From assembly GCF_019669985.1 (NCBI RefSeq), contig NZ_AP019782.1:1170501-1234500 (forward strand): a DNA stretch of 64,000 nucleotides, written 5' to 3'. Below, piece after piece: positions 45,838 to 53,007 of this stretch; the first letter of the stretch is position 1, and every line of letters starts with the position of its first letter. Position numbers and translations under genes: made by a program. Under the pieces are notes generated by a model that searched no databases, was not told the origin of the DNA, and saw nothing but the letters and a program-made list of their open reading frames with translations. This DNA is from Methylogaea oryzae. Its GTDB lineage: Bacteria > Pseudomonadota > Gammaproteobacteria > Methylococcales > Methylococcaceae.

Positions 45838-47394
45838 TCAAAACACCATCAGCAAGGTGGCAAGGATCAGCAACACCACGTAACGCGGCTGAGCCATGAA
45901 GTCGTCCAGCAGGTTGAGGGCCGGGCCGAAGCGGCGGGCGTGGCGCAACATGCCCTCGCCCATGCCGTACAACACCCAGCGCTGCTCGAAATGGTTCAGC
46001 CCGTTGGCCAGCCATCGGGTCAAGCGGCCGAACAGGCCGAGGGGGCGGATAGCGTCCTCGTGGGTGGTGGCGTCGTAAGCGCCAAGCCGACGCTCCTCCC
46101 ACTGGGCCAGGGACGAGAGGGCGCGCACCGCCGGCTCCGGCAGGCCGATGGCGCGATTGACCACCCGCTCGTCGAAGCGGCTGAGATCGACGGCCAAGCG
46201 CCGCACCGGATCGGTGACGGCCCAGTCGGCCAGGTGGTCCAGCCAAAAGCGTTGCAAGGCGGCGGTATACCAGCGGCGGCGCTCGGCCAGCCAAGCCGGC
46301 ACCGGCCGCATGCCCAAGCCCAGCGTGTCGTGCATGAGGGACGGCGCGGCCAGGAACTGGTAGGCGCGCAGCACGGCGTGGGCCGCCAGATGCCAAGCCG
46401 CCAGTTGCCACAAGCCCAAGCCGCATTCGGCGAACATCAGGCCTAGTTGGCCCGAGGCGGAGAAGACCAGCGCGCTTTTCACGTCGGTTTGCGCCAAGCC
46501 GGAGGCGAAGCCGTACAGGGCGGTGGCCGCCCCCATCAACACCAGCAGCCCCATGGCGCCGGGCGAGGCGGCGAACAGCGGTTCCAGCCGCAGCAGCAGG
46601 TAAACGCCGGCATGCACCATCACCGCGCCGTAGAACACCGCGCTGGACGGCGTCGGCCCTTCGATGGCCCGCGCCAGCCAGGGCGCCAAAGGCGCCTGGG
46701 CCGACTTGGCCATGGCCGCCGTGAGGAAGCACACCGCCAGGGCGAAGCGCTGGCCGTCGCCCAGCCCGGCCGCGCCGTTATTGATGGCGTCCCACTCGAT
46801 GCCGCCGAGCCAGAGGAAGGACAACGCCAGGCCGGCGACGAAACCGGCGTCGCCGATGCGGTTGGCGACGAACACCCGCACCGCGTTGCCGGCGGCGTTG
46901 TCCCGGTCGTAGGCGTAACCGATCAGCAAATAGGAACAGAAGCCGGCGATTTCCCAGCCGGCGAAAGTCAGCGCACCGTTGCCGGCGGTGACCAGCAACT
47001 GCATGGCCGCCGTGAACAGGCTCAGCACGAAGAAAAAGCGGTGGTAGCCGGCTTCCCGGTGCATGTAGTTGACGGAAAACTTGATGACCAGCAGGCACAG
47101 CAGGGAGAACAGCGCTGCCAAGCCGAGGCTGAGTTTGTCGCTGCGGAAGTCCAAGCCGATGCGGTAATCGCCGCTGCTTAGCCAATCGCCCAGGTGCAGG
47201 GTTTCCTGCGAACCGCTGCCCAGCGCGGCCAAACCCGCCAGCAGGGACAGCGTTGCACCGGCGAGGGCGATGCGGGCGGTGGCTTTTTCCCAGGCTTCGC
47301 CGGCGATGATGCCGGACAGGGCGCCGACGCCGATGGAAAGGGCGGCTAGGAAGGGGGTGAGGGTGGGGATAACAATAAGCGTCGTATTAATCAC
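45838..47394 (-). CDS. NuoL-like membrane subunit
   Basis: A 518-residue protein with NuoL signatures: SVNYMHREAGYHRFFFVLSLFT (in part), FAGWEIAGFCSYLLIGYAYDR, TAAMAKSAQAPLAPWL and AIEGPTPSSAVFYGAVMVHAGVYLL (in part). The pump Glu and Lys are kept. The last 150 residues replace the long lateral helix of true NuoL with a shorter C terminus. The start is GTG at 47394 with GGAGG 5 bases upstream. An inserted repeat unit sits directly before that ribosome-binding site, and the DUF559 stop lies inside this gene's first codons. Confidence 0.85.
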   Translation of the reverse strand: MINTTLIVIPTLTPFLAALSIGVGALSGIIAGEAWEKATARIALAGATLSLLAGLAALGSGSQETLHLGDWLSSGDYRIGLDFRSDKLSLGLAALFSLLCLLVIKFSVNYMHREAGYHRFFFVLSLFTAAMQLLVTAGNGALTFAGWEIAGFCSYLLIGYAYDRDNAAGNAVRVFVANRIGDAGFVAGLALSFLWLGGIEWDAINNGAAGLGDGQRFALAVCFLTAAMAKSAQAPLAPWLARAIEGPTPSSAVFYGAVMVHAGVYLLLRLEPLFAASPGAMGLLVLMGAATALYGFASGLAQTDVKSALVFSASGQLGLMFAECGLGLWQLAAWHLAAHAVLRAYQFLAAPSLMHDTLGLGMRPVPAWLAERRRWYTAALQRFWLDHLADWAVTDPVRRLAVDLSRFDERVVNRAIGLPEPAVRALSSLAQWEERRLGAYDATTHEDAIRPLGLFGRLTRWLANGLNHFEQRWVLYGMGEGMLRHARRFGPALNLLDDFMAQPRYVVLLILATLLMVF

Positions 47395-47770
47395 AGGCGC
47401 CTCCGGTCCCCTCTCCCTTAGGGAGAGGGTTAGGGTGAGGGGGATGATTGGCCGTGGCTAAATGAATAACCTCTAATACCGCCTCCAGATTGGTTAGCAC
47501 TTCATGATTCCAAAAACGCAGCACTCGATAGCCTAAAGTTTCCAGATACTGTGTCCTGTGTTGATCCTTCTCTAGCTGCTCGCCATGCTGGCCGCCGTCA
47601 AGTTCGATAATCAGCTTGGGTTGCATACATAGAAAATCGGCGACGTAAGGACCGATGGGTTCTTGTCGCCTGAATTTGCAGCCGTTCATTCGGCGGTTTC
47701 TCAGCCTGTACCACAACAGCTCTTCTACATCTGTCTGTTGCTGGCGCAATGTTCTGGCGAGTTCTTTCAT
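47387..47770 (-). CDS. DUF559 endonuclease-like protein within a repeat-bracketed unit
   Basis: A 127-residue protein with the very-short-patch-repair-like nuclease fold of DUF559: QTDVEELLWYRLRNRRMNG, KFRRQEPIGPYVADFLCM, KLIIELDGGQHGEQLEKDQHR and YRVLRFWNHEVL. The Asp in VADF, Glu-Leu-Asp and Gln-His fit the PD-(D/E)xK-type active site. The last 17 residues (HPPHPNPLPKGEGTGGACD) are encoded by the REP repeat downstream. It interrupts the inorganic carbon operon between dabA and the NuoL-like gene and has an unusual composition for its neighbourhood. Role unknown. Confidence 0.85.
   Translation of the reverse strand: MKELARTLRQQQTDVEELLWYRLRNRRMNGCKFRRQEPIGPYVADFLCMQPKLIIELDGGQHGEQLEKDQHRTQYLETLGYRVLRFWNHEVLTNLEAVLEVIHLATANHPPHPNPLPKGEGTGGACD
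47405..47443. repeat. REP-type terminal repeat, NuoL side
   Basis: Starts GGTCCCCTCTCCCTTAGGGA and continues with AGAGGGTTAGGGTGAGGGGG. The central CTCTCCC-TTA-GGGAGAG forms a hairpin. Confidence 0.88.
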
Positions 47771-47789
47771 CGGAAGAGTCCTTTTTAAT

Positions 47790-47827
47790 CCCCTAACCCT
47801 AACCCTCTCCCTGAGGGAGAGGGGACC
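47790..47827. repeat. REP-type terminal repeat, dabA side
   Basis: Inverted relative to the copy at 47405-47443: reads CCCCTAACCCTAACCCTCTC then CCTGAGGGAGAGGGGACC. It supplies the last codons and the stop of dabA (SPLPQGEG-stop). Confidence 0.88.
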
Positions 47828-50800
47828 GGCGGGCCGAGCGTTCGATCAAAGCCGGCGGTAAGGGTTCGCTGTGGCCTTGGTACCACTCGCCGGACAACTT
47901 CACCTTGGGCGGCGCTTGCGGTGGTCCCTGCCACTGGACGAAAGATTCGCTGGCGGGATCGAATTGCCAAATGGCGCCCGTATCGGGATCCACCGTCGCC
48001 ACTTGCAGCCAGGCGTTGCCGATCAGCTCGCGTAGGGGCGGCTGGCGGCCGTAGATGGCGGCGACCACTTCGGGCTTGTGTTCGGTCACTACCAGCAGGC
48101 GCATGGCTTCGTGGATTTCCACCATCTGCTTGGGCAGGCCTGTGCGTAGGTCGCTGGCGCCGCCTTCCATCACGGCGAATAGGCCGGTGACGTTGTGGGG
48201 CACTTTGCTGCCGCAGCCGAAGCGGTCGTTGTTGACGGTGGAAAAGTAGTATTCCAGGTTGATGCCGGCGCCCACCGGGCCGGCCGCCAACAGGATGTTC
48301 TCCAGGATGGCGCCTTCCGGGTCCTGGGTGGGGTCGTAGGAAATGAGGAAGGCGCGGCGGTCGAAGAACGCGCCCCGGCTTAGGCTGCGGCGGCCGATGA
48401 AGGCGACGGCGTTGGTGGCGTGGCCCAGTTCGGGGCGCGCCTGGCTGAAATCGCTGCTGCGGCCGACGATGTGGTTGAGGGCCTGTTTCAGCGTAGGCTT
48501 GCGCGGCGCCGAAGCCAGCCGGCGGCAGCGCTCATGGGCCGACAGGTGGCGCGCTTGCTCCAGTTCGGCCTGCAGTTTGCTTATCGCCGGGCCGAAGGCT
48601 GGCGGCATCAAGTCCAGGTCGAACCAGAGGATGTCCTCGTTGGCGGTGTTGTGTTCGGTACCGATGAACCAAGTGTCCGAGGGAATGGAGATGCCGCGCT
48701 CTTCCAGTATCCGTCGCACTTCCGGCCGGTTGGCCATGGCGGCGAACACGCGGGCGTTGGGGCCGCCGTGGCGTCCGCTGCACGCGCCGCAGTCGTAGGC
48801 GGCCAAGTGCGGGTTGTTCTGGCTGAGGGAACCGTGGCCGGCCAGCACCACCAGCTTGGCGAAACCGTAGGTGAGGCCGGTGGTGCGCAAGAAGCCGGCC
48901 ACCCGGTCGGCTTGTTCCTGGTCGGTGAAGCCCAGGCGCGGATTATTCGGGCTGGCGGGACCGGCTTCGCCGATGGCGGTGAGCAGCAGCCGGGTGGGCA
49001 CCTCCGGCTCCAGCCAGCGCTGCGCTTGGTTTGCCACAATGCCGCTGTGGCGCGGCAGCAGCACCTTGCCGGCCAGGGCGGGGAGCAGCGCAGGGGCTAG
49101 CGCGGCGGTAGCCAGGGAAGAGCTGAACAGGTTACGGCGGATTTCCTGATGGAAAAATTTCGCCAGGCCGGCTTTCCAGCCGCGGCGGCGGTCGTGGCGG
49201 CGCTGCTCTTCGTCGCAGCCGGGCTGGGGAATTTCCCGCACTTCGTGGGATGGCGTGACGACGATGGGGCAAAGCGGCGTCACCGCCTCGTCGTCCAGGC
49301 CCTTCCAGTTGATGGGCACGCCGAAGAAGCCGGCCGCGCCCAGGGTTTCCACGGCGGGATTGAGCTCTTCCAGGTGGCGGCGGATGCTTTCCTCGCGGTC
49401 GTCCATGCAGAAGATGACCTGGGCGTCCGGGCGGCTGTCGCGCCTGGCCCAGGGGCCGCGTTCCCGGTTGGCGGCGATAGTGCTGAAAATCGCCTCCCGG
49501 TAATGGCGCTCGTAAGCCGTCAGCCACACCATGCCGCGTTCGCTCGGCGTCAGGTCGTCCAAGGCCGCCAGCAGGGCGAGTGCGCCGTCGCGCCCCAGCC
49601 GATGCAGGTCGGCGGCGTCCAGCTCCAAGTGCTGGGCTAGGCGGAACAGCCGCCAGCCGTCGCCGTGGCGGCTGGGTTGGCCGGGACGGGCCGCGTCCGG
49701 GCTGTGCTGCCAAGTCCAGATCTGGTCGGCCAGGTCGCGCCAGGCGCGGCGGTCGTTGCGTTCGGAATGGGCCTGGCCGATGAGGCGTTGGGCTTCCGCC
49801 GCCAGGTACTCCGGCAACTGGTTGCGTTGCAGGCTGGTGCGCACCCAGAACTCCGACAGATTGGCGCTGAAATAGCGGCGCAGGGCGTCCAGGGTGGCGT
49901 CGATGTGCCAGGTTTCCCGGCACAGGCGCGTGAGCCAGTGGCCGTCCAGGAACAGCCGCACCGCCAGGTAATCCAGCAGCGCCACCGGCGCCTCCCGGTT
50001 GGCGGGATAGTGCGGCCGCTGCTGGCGCCAGTTGACCATGCCGCTCCAGCCGGGGAGTTGCAGCGCCAGCCGTTCCAGATAGCCGGGCCAGTGGGCTTCG
50101 GCGATGCCGCGGCCGCGCAGCTGGGCGATCACCGCGTCCAGCGGGTCCGACGGCAAGGCGGCCAGTTGCTCGCGCCAGCCGGGCAGATCGGCCAGCAGGC
50201 CGACGGCGTCGTTTTCCGCGACCCGTCGCCAGGCTTGGAAAAAGCCTTCCCGCTTGCCGGGCAGGGGCCAGGCGGCCAAGCCCTCGTCCAGGTAGGCGCC
50301 CAGGTAGCGGATCAGCAGCGGCCGTACCCGCTCCAGCACATCTTCGCCGGTGAGCGAGTAGAGCAGGCCGCGCAGGGTGTTCCTGGCGCCGATTTCGCCC
50401 AGGGTGAGTTCCAGCGCGGCTTGGGCGCGCTCGCGCATGCGTCGGTGGACGCCGCCGCTGTCGCCCGGCTCGGCTTGCAACAGCGCCTCCGCTTGTTCGG
50501 CCGACAAGTCGGTGAGCTCTTCCGGGTGCAGCGGCGCCCGATCCAGGCGCAGCGTGTCCAGGCAGGTTTGCCAGAGTTCGGCCAGGGCTTGACTCGGCGT
50601 TTGGCCCCGTTCGGCGGCGCGTTGGGCTAGGCGCTGCCGCAGCGTATCCGGCAGGTCGGCTTGCCAATCGAGCAGCCCGCCGGCGTGCTCCAGCTGCCAG
50701 GACAGTTGCGCGGCGTCGAGCGGCTCGGCGCCATACAGGAGGGAGATGCGGAACAGGTCGCGGCGCAGGACGGCTTTATCTCCCGCCTGGACCGCGATTT

Positions 50801-51098
50801 CCTCCGCCCGCAAGCCGGGCCGCGCTGCCAGCGCCGATTGCAAATCGCCGTCGTCGATGCGGCCCTGGGCGTAGTAGCGGCGGAAATCGCTTTCGGCCTG
50901 GTAGCCGTGGATGCCGGTGACTTTTTCCGCTTCCGCCAGGGCCTGTTCGAACGGCAGGTGCTGGAAACCGTGCAGGGTATTGTGGTGGACGAAGTTGAGT
51001 ATGGGCGCTTGGCCCGGCAGCACGTGGTCCAGGTGGGCGACCGCCTGCAGCAGGCGCTGGCGGGGATCGGCGGTGGCTTCTTCGCGGGGGGCGTTCAC
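47799..51098 (-). CDS. dabA: Inorganic carbon transporter subunit DabA (DUF2309)
   Basis: Cytoplasmic zinc protein with a beta-carbonic-anhydrase-like site that, with a NuoL/M-like partner, drives vectorial CO2 hydration and bicarbonate accumulation. The four predicted zinc/active-site residues are visible: Cys564 and Asp566 in VIFCMDDREESIRRHLEEL, His755 in GHGSLSQNN and Cys770 in AYDCGACSGRHGG. The His-Cys spacing of 15 matches the characterised Halothiobacillus enzyme. At 1099 residues it belongs to the long form. The start is GTG. The last eight residues derive from an inserted REP repeat, so the original end was probably slightly different. Confidence 0.93.
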   Translation of the reverse strand: MNAPREEATADPRQRLLQAVAHLDHVLPGQAPILNFVHHNTLHGFQHLPFEQALAEAEKVTGIHGYQAESDFRRYYAQGRIDDGDLQSALAARPGLRAEEIAVQAGDKAVLRRDLFRISLLYGAEPLDAAQLSWQLEHAGGLLDWQADLPDTLRQRLAQRAAERGQTPSQALAELWQTCLDTLRLDRAPLHPEELTDLSAEQAEALLQAEPGDSGGVHRRMRERAQAALELTLGEIGARNTLRGLLYSLTGEDVLERVRPLLIRYLGAYLDEGLAAWPLPGKREGFFQAWRRVAENDAVGLLADLPGWREQLAALPSDPLDAVIAQLRGRGIAEAHWPGYLERLALQLPGWSGMVNWRQQRPHYPANREAPVALLDYLAVRLFLDGHWLTRLCRETWHIDATLDALRRYFSANLSEFWVRTSLQRNQLPEYLAAEAQRLIGQAHSERNDRRAWRDLADQIWTWQHSPDAARPGQPSRHGDGWRLFRLAQHLELDAADLHRLGRDGALALLAALDDLTPSERGMVWLTAYERHYREAIFSTIAANRERGPWARRDSRPDAQVIFCMDDREESIRRHLEELNPAVETLGAAGFFGVPINWKGLDDEAVTPLCPIVVTPSHEVREIPQPGCDEEQRRHDRRRGWKAGLAKFFHQEIRRNLFSSSLATAALAPALLPALAGKVLLPRHSGIVANQAQRWLEPEVPTRLLLTAIGEAGPASPNNPRLGFTDQEQADRVAGFLRTTGLTYGFAKLVVLAGHGSLSQNNPHLAAYDCGACSGRHGGPNARVFAAMANRPEVRRILEERGISIPSDTWFIGTEHNTANEDILWFDLDLMPPAFGPAISKLQAELEQARHLSAHERCRRLASAPRKPTLKQALNHIVGRSSDFSQARPELGHATNAVAFIGRRSLSRGAFFDRRAFLISYDPTQDPEGAILENILLAAGPVGAGINLEYYFSTVNNDRFGCGSKVPHNVTGLFAVMEGGASDLRTGLPKQMVEIHEAMRLLVVTEHKPEVVAAIYGRQPPLRELIGNAWLQVATVDPDTGAIWQFDPASESFVQWQGPPQAPPKVKLSGEWYQGHSEPLPPALIERSARRSPLPQGEG

Positions 51099-51120
51099 GA
51101 GGGCGATCTCAAAGGGAGGG

Positions 51121-52659
51121 TCAGTACCAGCGGCCGCTGACGACCGGCCGTTGGGGGCGTCCGGCCAGGCCGGGGCCGCCGTTTCGCGCCGGCTCCGCCG
51201 GGCCGGCCAGCAGCCCGCTCAGTTGGTTGGCGGCGGCCTGCGCCATGCGGCTCAGGGGGGCGGGGTACAAGCCGCCGCCGACCAGGAACGCCAATAACAG
51301 CGCCGCCGCTCCCAGCTCGTGGGCCGCCAGGTCGGCGACGCCTGCCATGGCCGGCCGCACCGGGCCGGTGAACAAGCGGCTGACCGCGCGCAAGGCATAG
51401 GCCGCGCTGACCAGGACGCCGGCGCTCAGCAGCAGAGTGACCCAGCCCCAGCGCTGGAAGCTGCCCAATAGCGTGTGCAGTTCGGCGATGAAGCCGGCGG
51501 TGCCGGGCAGGCCGACGCCGGCCAGGAACGCCAGAGTGGTGAACAGGGCGAAGCGCGGCGTGGTTTGCACCAGGGAGCTGTAGTCGGCCATTTCCCGGGT
51601 GTGGGTGCGTTCGTACAGCAGGCCGACCAGCAGGAACAGCAATCCGGCCACCAGGCCGTGGGCCACCATCTGCATTTCCGCACCCAGCAGGCCCGCTTCG
51701 TTGAAGGCGGCGATGCCGAGCAACACCACGCCCATGTGGCTGATGGAGGAATAGGCGATCATGGCCTTCAAATCGGTTTGCCGCCAGGCAAGCAGGCCGC
51801 CGTAGACGATGCCGGCGAAGGCCAGGGCGGCCAGCCAGGGCTGCGCGTCCATGGCGGCGTCGGGCAGCATGGCGCTGGCCCGCAGCAGGCCGTAGGCGCC
51901 CATTTTCAGCAGCACGCCCGACAACAGGATGCTGATGGGGCTGGGCGCTTCCACGTGGGCCAGGGGCAGCCAGCCGTGCAGGGGAAAGATCGGCATCTTG
52001 ACGCCGAAGCCGGCGAGGAAGCCGAGGAATATCCAGAATTGCTGCTCGGGCGACAGCGTTGCCGCCGCCTGCGCCATGGCGGCCATGGTGGAGGAATGGC
52101 TGCCGCCCTGCTGGTACAGCAGCAGCAGGCTGATGAGCAGGAAAATGGCGCCGCCCATGGTGTAGATGACGAAAGTCAGGCTGGCGCGCTGGCGGCGGAC
52201 GCCGCCCCAGCGGTCGATGAGCAGGAACAGCGGGATGAGGGTCAGCTCCCAGAACAGGTAGAGCAGCGTCCAGTCCTGCGCCAGGAACACCCCCAGCATG
52301 CCGGTTTCCAGTACCAGCAGCCAGGCGTGGTAGCTTTTGGGCGCGTGCTTGATCTTGGACGACACCAGCACCGCCACGAAGCTCAGCAGGGCGGTGAGCA
52401 GCGCCATGGGCAGGGACAGGCCGTCCAGGCCCAGGGCGTAAGCGCTGCCCAGGCCGGGGTTCCACGACTGGAATTCGGTCAACTGCATGCCGCGGTCGTC
52501 CGCGTCGAACAAGGCGGGCAAAGCGGAAGCCAACGCCAGCACGACGGCGCTGCACCCGCCTGCGGTCCAGCGTATCCAGCTCAACCGCCGTTCCGGCAGG
52601 CAAGCAATGGCGACGGCCCCGATCAAAGGTAGCCACAGGATCAAGCTGAGTAGGTGCAT
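51121..52659 (-). CDS. dabB: NuoM-like subunit, probable DabB partner
   Basis: A 512-residue polytopic protein of the complex I antiporter-like family, directly upstream of dabA (22-base gap). It carries the pump residues: Glu in LLYLFWELTLIPLFLLIDRWGG (in part) and Lys in GFGVKMPIFPLHGWLPLAHVEAP (in part), with SSISHMGVVLLGIAAFNEAGL (in part). DAB systems pair one such subunit with DabA. This one is the best candidate by position, although three more relatives follow downstream. The C-terminal 35 residues are polar and proline-rich. Confidence 0.85.
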   Translation of the reverse strand: MHLLSLILWLPLIGAVAIACLPERRLSWIRWTAGGCSAVVLALASALPALFDADDRGMQLTEFQSWNPGLGSAYALGLDGLSLPMALLTALLSFVAVLVSSKIKHAPKSYHAWLLVLETGMLGVFLAQDWTLLYLFWELTLIPLFLLIDRWGGVRRQRASLTFVIYTMGGAIFLLISLLLLYQQGGSHSSTMAAMAQAAATLSPEQQFWIFLGFLAGFGVKMPIFPLHGWLPLAHVEAPSPISILLSGVLLKMGAYGLLRASAMLPDAAMDAQPWLAALAFAGIVYGGLLAWRQTDLKAMIAYSSISHMGVVLLGIAAFNEAGLLGAEMQMVAHGLVAGLLFLLVGLLYERTHTREMADYSSLVQTTPRFALFTTLAFLAGVGLPGTAGFIAELHTLLGSFQRWGWVTLLLSAGVLVSAAYALRAVSRLFTGPVRPAMAGVADLAAHELGAAALLLAFLVGGGLYPAPLSRMAQAAANQLSGLLAGPAEPARNGGPGLAGRPQRPVVSGRWY

Positions 52660-53007
52660 GGGTGCGCGCCGGCCGGGTGACGTTGTTTTTTTCGCGCCTG
52701 CGCCGAACGTCGGCGCGATTAGCGCAAGGGCCTCGTTCGGGGAATCGGGCCGGATAAGCTTAACATTAAGTTAACGTCCCGGTAAGTGTTGTGGCGATAC
52801 GTTCTTGCGCGGCTTAAACCGACGCCTGGGTTTCGCTTCCCGCGCCTTCTCGCCGATGCGTTTTCCGCAGCGATTCCCGAATCCGGTCTTTCCAGCTAGG
52901 TTATGGCGATTATTTAAGTTAGTCTTAATAAAAGTCGTCGATATAAGCCTAAGCGTCGGCCGCGTACCGGCGGCGCTGGGGCGGGGCTTTTCAAGGTAGG
53001 AGGGGGA
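52660..53007. promoter_or_regulatory. Shared promoter region of the inorganic carbon genes
   Basis: 348 bases between the leftward dab operon and the rightward SulP gene, clearly more A/T-rich than the flanks from 52750 to 52960. Two 15-bp inverted repeats, TTAACATTAAGTTAA (52760-52774) and TTAAGTTAGTCTTAA (52914-52928), lie nearer the two starts. They share the pattern TTAAS-N5-STTAA, and the first also fits the TNA-N7-TNA spacing of LysR/CbbR-type sites. AGGAGGGGG precedes the SulP ATG. No regulator gene is adjacent. Confidence 0.5.

Larger units (their letters stand above)
47405..47827 (-). mobile_element. Putative mobile unit: DUF559 gene between inverted REP repeats
   Basis: The unit runs from GGTCCCC (47405) to GGGGACC (47821-47827). 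The two terminal repeats are inverted copies matching at about 36 of 38 positions, and CCGG occurs at both borders. It is inserted between the end of dabA and the ribosome-binding site of the NuoL-like gene. No transposase is inside. The only gene is the DUF559 protein. Confidence 0.5.

Noticed and set aside
45838-47394. Assignment of the NuoL/M-like genes to a respiratory complex I operon
   Set aside because: No NuoA-K or NADH-module genes are present, the genes flank dabA, and one subunit has lost pump residues.
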